A stretch of DNA of 64,000 nucleotides from Treponema sp. (GCA_024693715.1 JAILKS010000066.1:1-64000); one strand, 5' to 3'. Positions 26,876 through 36,557 are shown, numbered from the stretch's first letter. Program-made: numbers and translations. Notes: a model not told the origin generated them from the sequence alone.

Positions 26876-27484
26876 ATGAATAAAAATCTTTCCAGAAATA
26901 AAAAAATTGCTCTTACTGCGGCATTAAGTGCTCTTGTAATAGTTCTTGGAATTACAAAGCTTGGTCTTATCCCTCTTGGACCGGCAGCTTCCATAACAAT
27001 CCTTCACATCCCTATTATTCTTGCAGCATGCCTTGCAGGACTTCCATCGGCTCTTTTTACAGGAGCAGTTTTTGGAGTAATGTCTCTTATTCAGGCTGCA
27101 ATGAGTCCTAGTGGAGTTCTGGATCCTCTTTTTGTAAATCCTTTATGTTCCGTATTACCACGTATACTTACCGGTTTGATTGCATGGGCTTTATGGAAAA
27201 TGTTTAATAAAATCCCAAAGCTTCCAAAAATTTTCAGTGCCGGTATTACCGCATTTATCTCTACGGTTGCACATACTTTGCTTGTAATAGGCTGTTTATA
27301 TCTTTTTGCGGGAAATGCTACACGTGAAGGTATGGGAGGTGCAGGATATTTTGCTGTAATAGCACTTCTTGCTCCACAGGCAGCACTGGAAGCATTAGCA
27401 GCTACAATAATTTGTGCCGCAGTGTTTGCAGGTCTTTATATTTCTTCAAAACAAAAATCAAAACTATCATCTGACAAATCTTAA
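26876..27484 (+). CDS. ECF transporter S component
   Basis: A 202-residue integral membrane protein with six helices and the S-component look: ALTAALSALVIVLGITKLG, a substrate-loop region GLPSALFTGAVFGVMSLIQA, and SVLPRILTGLIAWALWK. It would bind a vitamin-like substrate and work with a shared EcfAAT module encoded elsewhere. It resembles the pantothenate/folate/riboflavin group, but I cannot name the substrate. No riboswitch fits in the 30-base gap upstream. GAGG precedes the ATG. Confidence 0.8.
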   Translation: MNKNLSRNKKIALTAALSALVIVLGITKLGLIPLGPAASITILHIPIILAACLAGLPSALFTGAVFGVMSLIQAAMSPSGVLDPLFVNPLCSVLPRILTGLIAWALWKMFNKIPKLPKIFSAGITAFISTVAHTLLVIGCLYLFAGNATREGMGGAGYFAVIALLAPQAALEALAATIICAAVFAGLYISSKQKSKLSSDKS

Positions 27485-27526
27485 TATTCGTAGTATAATT
27501 ATTTCTATATAGTGGAGATTTCTGCG

Positions 27527-28969
27527 ATGAAGATAGTAATTGTTGGTGCCGGTTTTACCGGGATTCAGCTTGCAAAACTGCTGATTAATGAAAAAAATCA
27601 GGTTGCACTCATCGATAATGATGAAGATATTGTACGTCATGCTGCAAATATTCTTGACTGTACGATTATCTGTGATGACGGTAACAGTCTTGAAACACTT
27701 GAGCAGGTTGGAATTGCAAAAGCTGATGCACTTGTTTGTGTTACAAAATCAGATGAGGTTAATATGATAACCTGTTCACTTGTTGATGCAGTTTATCCTG
27801 ATATTTTGAAAATAGCGCGTGTAAGAAATTATGCGTACTATGTAAATACTGCAGAAGCCAGAAAAAAGCATTCATCTGATTTCAGTAAAAATCATCGTCC
27901 TCTATATGGAATCGATTATATGATTCATCCGGATGTTGAAGCTGCAGATGCGATTGTTCAGGCTGTTGAAAATGGCGCTGTAGGAAATGTCCTTACTTTT
28001 GATGATTCAGAGCTTGAGATTGCACGCATGCCTGTTTTTAAAGACAGTATTTTTGACGGTATTTCGTTAAAGGAAGTTCGTGTAAAATCTGATGTTCCTT
28101 TTCTTGTAGCTTATGTTGAAAAAGACGGGATTGCATCACTTCCTTCCGGAAATACAATTATTACTTCAGGAACTACAATTGGAGTTCTTGCTTCTAAACA
28201 GAACATTTCTGAAATATCAAAGCTGTGCGGTTCAGAACAAAAGGAATTGAAGAAGGTTGCCTTGGTCGGTGCCGGAAGGATTGGTACAATCATAACGGAA
28301 AAACTTAGATCAGCACAGAATTCGAGCAGCTTCCCGAAATTATTTAATTTTTTTGCACAGAAAAAAACACAGGATTTTGTTATCATTGATTCTGATGAAG
28401 AACGTGCACAGAATGCTTCAGAAAGATTCCCTCAGACAAGAGTTTTGTGTGCAGATGCTTCTGATGAAAATTTGATAAGGGAAGAAGGTATCAATACCTT
28501 TGATTTAGTCATCTGTTGTACACATAATCACGAGTTGAATATGGTTTTAGCCGCTTACATGGAATCTTTGGGAGTAGGGCAGTCAATAGCGCTTGTAGAA
28601 AGTGCTCAGTTTGCAGCAATTGCAGAAAAGCTTGGTGTTGATGTAGCGATTCCTTTAAGAGACTGTGTTGTTGATTCGATAATGAGTCATCTGCGCGGTA
28701 AGGCTGTAAAAGAGATTCACACTGTTACTACAGGAGATCTTGAAATTGTTGAATGTGAAATAACTGCAAATTCAAAGGTTTCCGGAAAGCTTGTAAAAGA
28801 AGTCTCTGATCCTGGTTCTTTCCTTGTTTTGATGTATAAAAAAGCAGGAATAAATGAATATTCTATTGTTGATGGAAATACACAATTTTTTGCCGGTGAT
28901 CATGTTGTTTTAATTGCAAAATCTGATAACAGCAGTAAAGTTTTATCATTTTTTGGCGGAAAAGAATAG
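27527..28969 (+). CDS. trkA: Trk potassium uptake regulatory protein TrkA
   Basis: The 480-residue peripheral protein contains two RCK repeats, each with an NAD-binding Rossmann motif (IVIVGAGFTGIQLAKLL at the start; VALVGAGRIGTIITEKL at about 245) and a TrkA_C domain. It gates the TrkH channel. I use the ATG at 27527, which begins directly with the Rossmann strand and has GGAG nine bases upstream; a GTG at 27512 is in frame. TrkH follows after 11 bases. Confidence 0.93.
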   Translation: MKIVIVGAGFTGIQLAKLLINEKNQVALIDNDEDIVRHAANILDCTIICDDGNSLETLEQVGIAKADALVCVTKSDEVNMITCSLVDAVYPDILKIARVRNYAYYVNTAEARKKHSSDFSKNHRPLYGIDYMIHPDVEAADAIVQAVENGAVGNVLTFDDSELEIARMPVFKDSIFDGISLKEVRVKSDVPFLVAYVEKDGIASLPSGNTIITSGTTIGVLASKQNISEISKLCGSEQKELKKVALVGAGRIGTIITEKLRSAQNSSSFPKLFNFFAQKKTQDFVIIDSDEERAQNASERFPQTRVLCADASDENLIREEGINTFDLVICCTHNHELNMVLAAYMESLGVGQSIALVESAQFAAIAEKLGVDVAIPLRDCVVDSIMSHLRGKAVKEIHTVTTGDLEIVECEITANSKVSGKLVKEVSDPGSFLVLMYKKAGINEYSIVDGNTQFFAGDHVVLIAKSDNSSKVLSFFGGKE

Positions 28970-28980
28970 GATTTTTAAAA

Positions 28981-30426
28981 ATGGCCGTTATTTCGTTCTT
29001 TAAGATTTTATCAATACTTCTTGCAATAGTTGGAGCAACTTTTGTAATTCCTCTGTCAGTTGCTTTTGCATATTCTGAAACATCAATGTATCTGCCGTTC
29101 ATTATTCCTATGGCAGCGAGTCTTATTTTTTGCGCGGTAATAACCTTTGCCACAAGAAAAAAAAGCTTTTCGATGACTACAAAACAGACTTTTCTGATTG
29201 TTGCTCTTTCGTGGATTTGTTCAATGATTATGGGAGCATTTCCTCTTTATTTCAGCGGATGTTTTAATTCTTTTTGTGATGCTCTTTTTGAAAGCTTCAG
29301 TGGTTTTACGACGACCGGTGCAACAATTTTAAGTGAAGTTGAATCTCTTCCTCGTTCTGTAAATATGCTTCGTTGTTTGTCTCACTGGCTTGGAGGAATG
29401 GGAATCGTTACTCTGACAGTTGCAATAATGCCGTTATTGGGTGTCGGTGGATTCCAGCTTATAAAGGCAGAAACTACAGGTCCTCAGAAAGGAAAAGTAA
29501 CTTCAAGAATAACTACGACTGCAAAGGTTTTATGGCTGATGTACTTTTTATTAACGCTTCTTGAATTTATCTGCCTTAAAATTGCAGGAATGGATTTTGT
29601 CGACGCACTTTCACATGCGCTTGCAACTTTAGGAACCGGTGGTTTTTCAACAAAAAATGCATCTATTGGTCAATATAATTCACTTGCGATTGATATTATC
29701 TGTACAGTTTTCATGTTCCTTGCCGGTATAAACTTTTCACTATATTATTATCTTATCGCAAGAAAATTTGTTGAAATCCGTGATAATTCAGAATTAAAGG
29801 CCTATCTTGCTATCATCTTAGTTGCAGTTGCAGGAATTACAATCAGTATTCTTCCGGTTTATAAAACTTTTGGAACATCGCTGCGCTATTCATCATTTCA
29901 GGTTGCTTCGCTTCTTTCAACGACAGGATTTTCAACGGCAGATTATCTTCAGTGGCCGTCTTCCGCTCAGTTCTGGCTTTTTATATTGTTTTTCATAGGC
30001 GGATGTTCAGGTTCTACTTCCGGAGGCTTTAAGGTTATCCGATGGGTAATTCTTGGTAAACTTATAGGAAATGAAACTAAAAAAATGCTTCATCCTCATG
30101 GAGTGTTTACAGTAAGGCTTAATAATAGTCCCGTAAAAAATGATATATCGACCGGAGTTGCCGCTTTTACAACCTTGTATTTCGGTTTAATCGCAATAAC
30201 GACTTTTGCAGGCTGTCTGGGGCATCTTGATTTATATTCCGCATTTACCGGTGCTGTATCAATTGTCGGTAATGTAGGACCTGCTTTTGGTAAGCTGGGA
30301 CCATCTTTTAACTACGGTTTTTTGCCGGATTTTGTTAAATACTGGTATTGTTTTGCAATGATCGCAGGTCGTCTTGAGCTTTATACAATCATAATTTTCT
30401 TTATGCCGGAATATTGGAAAAAATAA
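28981..30426 (+). CDS. trkH: Trk potassium transporter membrane subunit TrkH
   Basis: The 481-residue protein has about ten membrane helices and the four pore-loop repeats of the TrkH/KtrB superfamily, e.g. SGFTTTGATIL, LATLGTGGFSTKN, STTGFSTADYL and VGNVGPAFGKLGP, each with its selectivity-filter Gly. With TrkA it imports K+. AGGAT precedes the ATG. Confidence 0.94.
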   Translation: MAVISFFKILSILLAIVGATFVIPLSVAFAYSETSMYLPFIIPMAASLIFCAVITFATRKKSFSMTTKQTFLIVALSWICSMIMGAFPLYFSGCFNSFCDALFESFSGFTTTGATILSEVESLPRSVNMLRCLSHWLGGMGIVTLTVAIMPLLGVGGFQLIKAETTGPQKGKVTSRITTTAKVLWLMYFLLTLLEFICLKIAGMDFVDALSHALATLGTGGFSTKNASIGQYNSLAIDIICTVFMFLAGINFSLYYYLIARKFVEIRDNSELKAYLAIILVAVAGITISILPVYKTFGTSLRYSSFQVASLLSTTGFSTADYLQWPSSAQFWLFILFFIGGCSGSTSGGFKVIRWVILGKLIGNETKKMLHPHGVFTVRLNNSPVKNDISTGVAAFTTLYFGLIAITTFAGCLGHLDLYSAFTGAVSIVGNVGPAFGKLGPSFNYGFLPDFVKYWYCFAMIAGRLELYTIIIFFMPEYWKK

Positions 30427-30489
30427 TTCTTTAAAAAACTTTAAAATTGCATTAAAATAATACTATAAAGCAATAAAGAAATTGTAGTT

Positions 30490-31977
30490 ATGGAAAAGTT
30501 CGAAAGTGCTCTACAGAAAGTAGATAAAGAGAAAATTAAGAACGCAGTAAAATTGCATGCTCCCATTCAGATTACGACGTATACGCTTCCTCGTAATATG
30601 GAATTGTATATGCATGAGGTTTTAACTGTATTTTTAAAAGAATGCCATTATGATAATTTCAGCGAATATCTTAATTTCTGTCTCGGAGAGCTTTTAACGA
30701 ATTCAAAAAAGGCAAATACAAAAAGAGTTTTCTTTGCCGAAAATAAGCTTGATATTAATGACCCGAAAGATTATGCAAAGGGAATGAGTATTTTCCGAGA
30801 GCAGACTTTTGGTAATATAGATCACTATCTTACGGAACAGAAAAAAGCCGGTCTTTATGTAAAATTAATCCTTCAGACTCTGGATGATAAAATTCTGATT
30901 GAAATTAAAAATAATTCTGTTCTTTGTAAATTTGAAGAAAAAAGAATTCAGGAAAAACTGAACAGCGTTAAGCAATACAATAATGAAAAAGATGTAATCA
31001 ATAAGGTTCTTGACCAGACAGAAGGTGCAGGACTTGGAATCATCATCATGATGCTTATGCTTCAGAAAATAGGTCTTTCTAAGGAAAATTATAAGATTTT
31101 TGTAAAGGATGGTGAAACTGTTACAAGAATTGAAATTCCTCTTAATCAGAAAATTACGCTTGATATTTTTTCTTTATACGACGTATTTATAAAAAATCAG
31201 ACAACAATTCCTGTAATCGGTGAAAATCTTGAGCAGTTGAATAAGCTTCTGGCACAAAAAAATCCTGATGTTGAAAAAATTATTGATTTTATAAGCAGGG
31301 ATGTTACTTTATCTTTCCTTATGTTTAAAAATTCTACAAAGATTGATAATAACATCAGTCGCATTTCGAAGGCATTTGAATTGCTGGGAATTGAAAAGGT
31401 TAAGCAGATTTATAATCCCAAAAATAAGGAAATACGTATTATTTCGAAAAAAAATGACATAAATGATTACTGGAATCACTCTTATGCAGTTGCATTTTAT
31501 TCATATAATCTTGCAAGACAGTTCGGAATGGACAAGGAGTTTTCTCCTGAGGATATTTATTTCTGTGCCTTGCTTCATGACCTTCCATGTATTCTTATTC
31601 AGAATGCTTCAGATGAGCAGAAAAAAGCAATTGAACAATTCTGCCGGGAATTGAATTTTGAGGATAAAGTTCAGGATTGTTTTTATGCAAATGAAATGTA
31701 TAACAAGGGTGGCGTAAAATATTTCGAGCAGTTGAATTTCCCGAAAAAAATATGCAGTGCGGTTGATTATCACAATAATCCTGATTCTGCTCCTACTGAA
31801 TTTGAAAAACTCATAGCAGTGATTTATCTTGCAGATGCTTTTCAATATTATGAAAAGAATATAATCGACTATTGTCAGATAAACGAGACCGTCCTCAAGC
31901 TGTTTAATATTGATTCTGAAGAAAAATTCTTAATGATTTCTAAAATTCTTTGTTCACAGATAAAGAAAAAACAGTAA
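30490..31977 (+). CDS. Histidine-kinase-like ATPase / HDOD fusion signalling protein
   Basis: The 495-residue cytosolic protein has an N-terminal half resembling a GHKL ATPase (N-box FCLGELLTNSKKANTK, G-box GAGLGIIIMMLM near 180) but no phospho-acceptor His domain. The C-terminal half is HDOD-like: IPVIGENLEQLNKLL, FLMFKNSTKIDNNISRISKAFELLG, YWNHSYAVAFYS and CALLHDLP. HDOD proteins are regulatory scaffolds in motility and nucleotide signalling. The combination suggests an anti-sigma-type kinase module or ATP-gated switch. Function unknown. No Shine-Dalgarno is evident. Confidence 0.75.
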   Translation: MEKFESALQKVDKEKIKNAVKLHAPIQITTYTLPRNMELYMHEVLTVFLKECHYDNFSEYLNFCLGELLTNSKKANTKRVFFAENKLDINDPKDYAKGMSIFREQTFGNIDHYLTEQKKAGLYVKLILQTLDDKILIEIKNNSVLCKFEEKRIQEKLNSVKQYNNEKDVINKVLDQTEGAGLGIIIMMLMLQKIGLSKENYKIFVKDGETVTRIEIPLNQKITLDIFSLYDVFIKNQTTIPVIGENLEQLNKLLAQKNPDVEKIIDFISRDVTLSFLMFKNSTKIDNNISRISKAFELLGIEKVKQIYNPKNKEIRIISKKNDINDYWNHSYAVAFYSYNLARQFGMDKEFSPEDIYFCALLHDLPCILIQNASDEQKKAIEQFCRELNFEDKVQDCFYANEMYNKGGVKYFEQLNFPKKICSAVDYHNNPDSAPTEFEKLIAVIYLADAFQYYEKNIIDYCQINETVLKLFNIDSEEKFLMISKILCSQIKKKQ

Positions 31978-31981
31978 TTTA

Positions 31982-32809
31982 TTATTTTTCACTGTTATTT
32001 ATAGATTCAATCCATTTTTGCATTAAGATGCCAAATGCTACTCCGACATTTAAAGATGCTTTTAATCCTTTCATGGGTATTGTAACAGTCCCATAGGTTG
32101 CCGCTTTTAATGCCTGAGGGCTGACCCCCAATTCTTCAGAGCCGATAATGCAGATTCCTTCCTTTGGAAAAACAAAATCATTAATATCAGTTCCGCCTGT
32201 TTCAAGTGCAAAAACCGGAAGAGATTTAGGCAGATTATCAAGAGAGAGTCGTTCATATCCCATCGTTTCTATGCACCCCATCCCGCTTCTTACAGCACGA
32301 GGTTGTTCAGGATCTACGCAAAAAGGTGAAATATATACTTTATCGGCCCCCAATCCTTCTGCTGTTCTGAAAATTGAGCCAAGATTGAACGGAGAGCGTA
32401 TATCCTCTGCATAAACACATACGCCCTTGTAATAATTTCGTTCGAGGACTGTCCCTTTTGTTGCATCCTGATTATGTGGTGCAATAATAAGATCCCATTC
32501 GGCAGGAAATGTACCGATTATTCTTAAAAGATGATTTCTGGCAGTGTTACATAGCCTCAATTCATCAAGTGGTTTTTCATCAAGGAGTGTCTGAATTTCA
32601 TTTTTTGCAGCATCATCAATTTTTGGATCTTTTAAAAGAACTTTGCAGATTTTGATTATATATTCGGGTCTTGGCATTTCTTTAAAGGAATATTCCATGC
32701 CTTTTTCTGCAATTCCTTTTATGTCACGTTCAAGTGCACCGAATGTAAGGGCGAGTTTGCGTCTTTGATGGCCGCTTTCCAGTTGGAAGAGTTTTCCAGG
32801 TTCTATCAT
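31982..32809 (-). CDS. TrmH/SpoU-family RNA 2'-O-methyltransferase
   Basis: The 275-residue protein has an N-terminal helical domain and a C-terminal SPOUT knot: VYAEDIRSPFNLGSIFRTAEGLGADKVY, ICIIGSEELGVSPQAL and TIPMKGLKASLNVGVAFGILM are its three SAM/RNA motifs with the catalytic Arg and Asn. It methylates a ribose 2'-OH in tRNA or rRNA; the site is not known. Its ATG lies three bases after the stop of the preceding gene with no separate ribosome-binding site, suggesting coupling. Confidence 0.88.
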   Translation of the reverse strand: MIEPGKLFQLESGHQRRKLALTFGALERDIKGIAEKGMEYSFKEMPRPEYIIKICKVLLKDPKIDDAAKNEIQTLLDEKPLDELRLCNTARNHLLRIIGTFPAEWDLIIAPHNQDATKGTVLERNYYKGVCVYAEDIRSPFNLGSIFRTAEGLGADKVYISPFCVDPEQPRAVRSGMGCIETMGYERLSLDNLPKSLPVFALETGGTDINDFVFPKEGICIIGSEELGVSPQALKAATYGTVTIPMKGLKASLNVGVAFGILMQKWIESINNSEK

Positions 32810-32812
32810 TTA

Positions 32813-33961
32813 TTAGAAGGCCTGTTTTATAAAGTCAAAAATATCATCGGTAGTCATGCTTCGAGGCAGTTTATTTATAACATCTATGTCTGCAACATCT
32901 TCTACTGCAAGAGAAAGCTTTTCGATTGTAAGCTGTAAATCCTTTAAACGTGCCGGAAGATTTGCCTTTGCAATTTTCTGACGTACAAAATCAATGTATG
33001 CTTTTACCGCATCTTCACCGGTAGTTTCTTCTTCTGCTATACCCATTATATGTGCAAGCTTTTCAATTCGTTTGCTTTTGAATTTAGCAGCATCTTCTAC
33101 CGCATAAGGCATCAAAATTGAAGAAATCAGGGATTTATTTACTCTGTAGCGTGAATTTATAGTTAAAGCAAGAACAGAACTTAATCCCAGGGAGCTTGCC
33201 GCTGTAGCAAGAGATATCATTACACCAGCCTGTGCCAGAAGAATCTCCTGAGGTGTTGTTATTTCGAGGGATGGAGAGCCGTTTACCGCATATGAAAGCA
33301 GCTGCAAGCCTTTTTCAACGAACATATCGCTGAAAAAGTTGGCTTTTTGAGACAGATATGCTTCTGTCGCCATATTCATTATTTCTATTGTTAATGTAGA
33401 TTTCTGATTTTCAGTAAGGGTCAGCATTAAATTCGGATCAATAAGAACAAGCTTTGTAACATTATTCTGTATTTTAATCACTTTAATCTGATTGTTTCTT
33501 GAATCTTTTAAAGGAACGTCATTTGTAAATACAAAAGGAGTTCTGAAAAGGGTTGGAACACATATACAAGGAATTGGATTTGTAGATGGAACTGCGCCGT
33601 CTAAAAATGTATAAAGATCATGAACTTCGTTGTAGAAAGATGCTACAATTCGTCCGATGTTTATCGCTTTTGCACCGCCGACTGCTATAACACCGTGAAT
33701 ATGTCCCTGTTTTGCAAGAGATAAAGCTCTTTGTGCTATTTTTGATGTATTTCCGTCAGAGAGTTCATTGAAAACAAAATTTTCAATTTTTCTGTCATTT
33801 AAAGACTGAACAACTTTTTCCTGTACTTTCATTTCAGTTAAAATCGGATCCATGATTACAATAAATCGTGTTCCCCATTCTAAGGCCTGTTGACCGAGTC
33901 TTGAAAGTGTGTATGAACCTAAAACAATATTTGGTGTAATTCTAAAAATAAAATCTGACAT
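32813..33961 (-). CDS. Iron-containing alcohol dehydrogenase homologue lacking the metal ligands
   Basis: The 382-residue protein aligns over its whole length with Fe-ADHs (NIVLGSYTLSRLG, PCICVPTL, TEAYLSQKANFFSDMF, ALTINSRYRVNKSLISSILMPY). The usual metal residues are replaced: by register with D..xH in DALTHAIEAY, positions are Glu193 and Met197; with HxxxH and PHG they are Ile268 and Asn275. The GGGS nucleotide loop is GGAK (95-98). It is therefore probably not an ordinary alcohol dehydrogenase. GGAG precedes the start. It lies in a run with FlgM, RsmI and a methyltransferase. Confidence 0.8.
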   Translation of the reverse strand: MSDFIFRITPNIVLGSYTLSRLGQQALEWGTRFIVIMDPILTEMKVQEKVVQSLNDRKIENFVFNELSDGNTSKIAQRALSLAKQGHIHGVIAVGGAKAINIGRIVASFYNEVHDLYTFLDGAVPSTNPIPCICVPTLFRTPFVFTNDVPLKDSRNNQIKVIKIQNNVTKLVLIDPNLMLTLTENQKSTLTIEIMNMATEAYLSQKANFFSDMFVEKGLQLLSYAVNGSPSLEITTPQEILLAQAGVMISLATAASSLGLSSVLALTINSRYRVNKSLISSILMPYAVEDAAKFKSKRIEKLAHIMGIAEEETTGEDAVKAYIDFVRQKIAKANLPARLKDLQLTIEKLSLAVEDVADIDVINKLPRSMTTDDIFDFIKQAF

Positions 33962-33981
33962 TTAACAACTCCAAAATCTTT

Positions 33982-34010
33982 AAAAAAAAAGACGGAAAAC
34001 CATTTCCGCC
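33982..34010 (-). terminator. Intrinsic terminator of flgM
   Basis: On the minus strand GGCGGAAA pairs with TTTCCGTC (one G-U) across a four-base loop, followed by nine T. It ends the rsmI-flgM unit and separates it from the ADH-like gene. Confidence 0.85.
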
Positions 34011-34047
34011 TTTTCGAGTAATTTAGCTGTTCTGCAAACTCAAATAA

Positions 34048-34335
34048 TTACAGACCGATACTAGTCATAAATTTTTCAGCGGCAGACTGTATTACAGCAT
34101 TGCTCAAGTAAGAAGGATCTTTAATTTTAGCCTTTACTTCTGCAATTTTGTCTGCACGAACATTTGGAGTTTCAGCAGCTACCTTTTCAAGGTAGTATGC
34201 CTCTGCTTTTTCTACAGCTTCATCTGAAAGGTGAATTGAATCAACTCCAGGGCTTACTTTAGCAGAGTTCTCTGTTTTACGAATGTTTGATACATTGTTA
34301 AGAGGATTAATTCCACCAAGTTTTTCTATCATCAT
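34048..34335 (-). CDS. flgM: Anti-sigma-28 factor FlgM
   Basis: The 95-residue protein fits FlgM: a disordered N-terminal half, then VDSIHLSDEAVEKAEAYYLE, VRADKIAEVKAKIKDPSYL and a C-terminal helix that binds FliA. It holds back late flagellar transcription until it is exported through the completed hook. Two ATGs in tandem follow AGGA; the second (34332) is equally possible. The gene lies directly after rsmI, six bases away, and ends at a strong terminator. Confidence 0.85.
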   Translation of the reverse strand: MMIEKLGGINPLNNVSNIRKTENSAKVSPGVDSIHLSDEAVEKAEAYYLEKVAAETPNVRADKIAEVKAKIKDPSYLSNAVIQSAAEKFMTSIGL

Positions 34336-34341
34336 AACGTC

Positions 34342-35064
34342 CTACCCCTCTACCTTTATATTATCGGTAGATTTTTTAGAAAGTTGAGCTTTTTTTATGC
34401 CGGAAATGAACAATGCAAACTCACCTTTTACCGAAGCTCGACTTGCATAGTCCTTAAGTAGTTCTTCTGCGCTGCCACATGAAACCTCCTCATGAAGCTT
34501 TGTCAGTTCTCTTCCAACTACTATCCGCCTTGTACTATCTATATCGGAAATATCTTTTAAAAGTTTAGTAATTCTGAACGGAGATTCGTAAATAATTATT
34601 GCATCTCCTGTTGACATCAATTCTTTTAATCTTGAACGCCTTTTTCCAGGTTTTGGTGATAAAAAACCTTCAAAAATGAGTGTTTTTCCACCAGAGCCTG
34701 CCACACTTATTAATGTAGCAAAGGCAGATGCCCCCGGAATAGGTACAACCTTGTGTCCTGCCTCTCTTACAACATCAACAAGAACTGCTCCCGGATCACT
34801 TATTCCCGGAGTTCCTGCGTCACTTGCATATGCAACAGAGAAACCTTTGTCCAAAAGCTGGACTATCTTTTCTCCTGCAAACTGTTCGTTCTGAGAACGA
34901 CAGGAAATCAACTGCTTTTTAATCTCAAAATGATTAAGAAGCTGTAAAGTATGGCGGGTATCTTCAGCGGCAATATAATCAACACTTTTTAAGGTTTCAA
35001 TTGCCCGATAAGTTATATCCCCAAGGTTTCCTATAGGTGTTCCTACAATATATAGTACAGACAC
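34342..35064 (-). CDS. rsmI: 16S rRNA (cytidine-1402-2'-O)-methyltransferase RsmI
   Basis: The 240-residue tetrapyrrole-methylase-fold enzyme methylates C1402 of 16S rRNA in the P site. Motifs: LYIVGTPIGNLGDITYRA, AAEDTRHTLQLLNHF, SDAGTPGISDPGAVLV, PIPGASAFATLISVAGSG and EGFLSPKPGKRRSRL. The start is GTG at 35062-35064. A reverse-strand TATAAT (35071-35076) ends six bases before it and no Shine-Dalgarno exists, so the message should be leaderless with GTG. Confidence 0.95.
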   Translation of the reverse strand: MSVLYIVGTPIGNLGDITYRAIETLKSVDYIAAEDTRHTLQLLNHFEIKKQLISCRSQNEQFAGEKIVQLLDKGFSVAYASDAGTPGISDPGAVLVDVVREAGHKVVPIPGASAFATLISVAGSGGKTLIFEGFLSPKPGKRRSRLKELMSTGDAIIIYESPFRITKLLKDISDIDSTRRIVVGRELTKLHEEVSCGSAEELLKDYASRASVKGEFALFISGIKKAQLSKKSTDNIKVEG

Positions 35065-35213
35065 ATCTATATTATAATAAGAAATTCGTTGTGAAACAAG
35101 TAAAAAAAGTGTGAAAACTAATGATTAATCAAGAGATTCAGCCTTATTTTTTGTTCCATTTTTAGCATTTTTCATACAATTCTAATTAATTTTATTATGA
35201 TATAAATATTTTT

Positions 35214-36557
35214 ATGAAAGATACAACCATAAATATGACCGAAGGAAATATAGTAAAACTCATCATGAGATTTTCAATTCCACTTTTAATCGGAAATATT
35301 TTTCAGCAGCTTTATAATTTTGCAGATTCCGTTATTGTCGGTAAATTTATCAGTGCTGATGCTCTTGCTGCAATCGGTTCTACTGCTTCCATATCTTTTC
35401 TTTTTTTCGCTTTATGTAATGGTTTTGCATCGGGCGGCGGAATTCTTGTATCACAGAGTTTTGGCCGTGGTGAAAAGAGTGAAGTAAAAAATACTATCGC
35501 TAATACCGGTTATGTAATGATTATCTTTCCGTTTGTTGTTGGTGTGGCTGCATTATTTCTTTCAAAACCAATTTTACTTCTTTTAAAAACACCGCCTGAA
35601 GTTTTTGACGATGCGCTTGTTTATACAAGACTTTTATGCTGCGGAATACTTTTCGTATCACTGTACAACTATGTTTCTTCGATGATGCGTGCTCTTGGTG
35701 ATTCAAAAACGCCTCTTTATTTTCTGATTTTTTCATGCTTTTTGAATATCATTCTTGATCTTATTTTCGTATGCGTATTAAAAAAAGGAGTTGCAGGGGC
35801 CGGAATTGCGACTTTAATTTCACAGCTGATTTCTGTTATTCTTTGTGTTTTATATGCAGTCAGATTTAATCCCTATTTCCGTTTGAAGCACGTGGATTTA
35901 AAAATAAACAGATATATCCTCATTAAAACAATAAAACTTGGACTTCCTCTTTCGCTTCAGTTTTCCATGATAGCAATTTCATGTATGGCACTTCAAAGGG
36001 TTGTTAATGCTTTTGGACCTGTTGCAGTTGCCGCTTTTACTGCTACAAGTAGAATTGAACAGTTGATTCATCAGCCGTATCAGACTTTATCTGCTGCTCT
36101 TGCAACCTTCTGCGGTCAGAATTTCGGGGCCGGAAAAAATGACAGGGTTATAAAAGGATATCACAAAACCTTGTTTATGATGGTTATTTTTACGCTTCTG
36201 ATGCTTCCTTTAATTCAATTGTTTGGAAGACAGATTACAAATCTTTTTGTTGATGAAATCAGCGTAATTAATATGGGTGAAAAAGCCTTGAAAATCACAA
36301 GTCTGTTTTATATTTTCCTGGGATTAATTTATGTTGTCAGGGGTGTACTGAATGGTCTTGGTGACAGTTTCTTCGCTTTATTGAACGGAATCATTGAAGT
36401 TGTGGGACGTTTTGTCGTACCGGTGATTTTTGTTACAATTCCAGGCATCGGTTTATGGGGCATCTGGTGGTCGGTAGGAGTTGTATGGTTTTTAAGCGGA
36501 TTGACTGCCTGGATGCGTTATAAAATCAAAAAAAATAAAATTTTACAAAATAATTAG
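35214..36557 (+). CDS. MATE-family efflux transporter
   Basis: The 447-residue protein has twelve membrane helices in two similar halves, with the MATE opening NMTEGNIVKLIMRFSIPLLIG, LYNFADSVIVGKFI and TSRIEQLIHQPYQTLSAALA. It exports cationic compounds with Na+ or H+. It is a paralogue of the gene at 58972, which shares the MTEGxI start. No Shine-Dalgarno is present; a TATAAA lies seven bases before the ATG. The substrate is unknown. Confidence 0.92.
   Translation: MKDTTINMTEGNIVKLIMRFSIPLLIGNIFQQLYNFADSVIVGKFISADALAAIGSTASISFLFFALCNGFASGGGILVSQSFGRGEKSEVKNTIANTGYVMIIFPFVVGVAALFLSKPILLLLKTPPEVFDDALVYTRLLCCGILFVSLYNYVSSMMRALGDSKTPLYFLIFSCFLNIILDLIFVCVLKKGVAGAGIATLISQLISVILCVLYAVRFNPYFRLKHVDLKINRYILIKTIKLGLPLSLQFSMIAISCMALQRVVNAFGPVAVAAFTATSRIEQLIHQPYQTLSAALATFCGQNFGAGKNDRVIKGYHKTLFMMVIFTLLMLPLIQLFGRQITNLFVDEISVINMGEKALKITSLFYIFLGLIYVVRGVLNGLGDSFFALLNGIIEVVGRFVVPVIFVTIPGIGLWGIWWSVGVVWFLSGLTAWMRYKIKKNKILQNN

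Noticed and set aside
35065-35213. Small RNA gene between rsmI and the MATE pump
   Set aside because: The 149 bases hold only the two divergent promoter regions and AT-rich sequence; no stable hairpin or terminator is visible.
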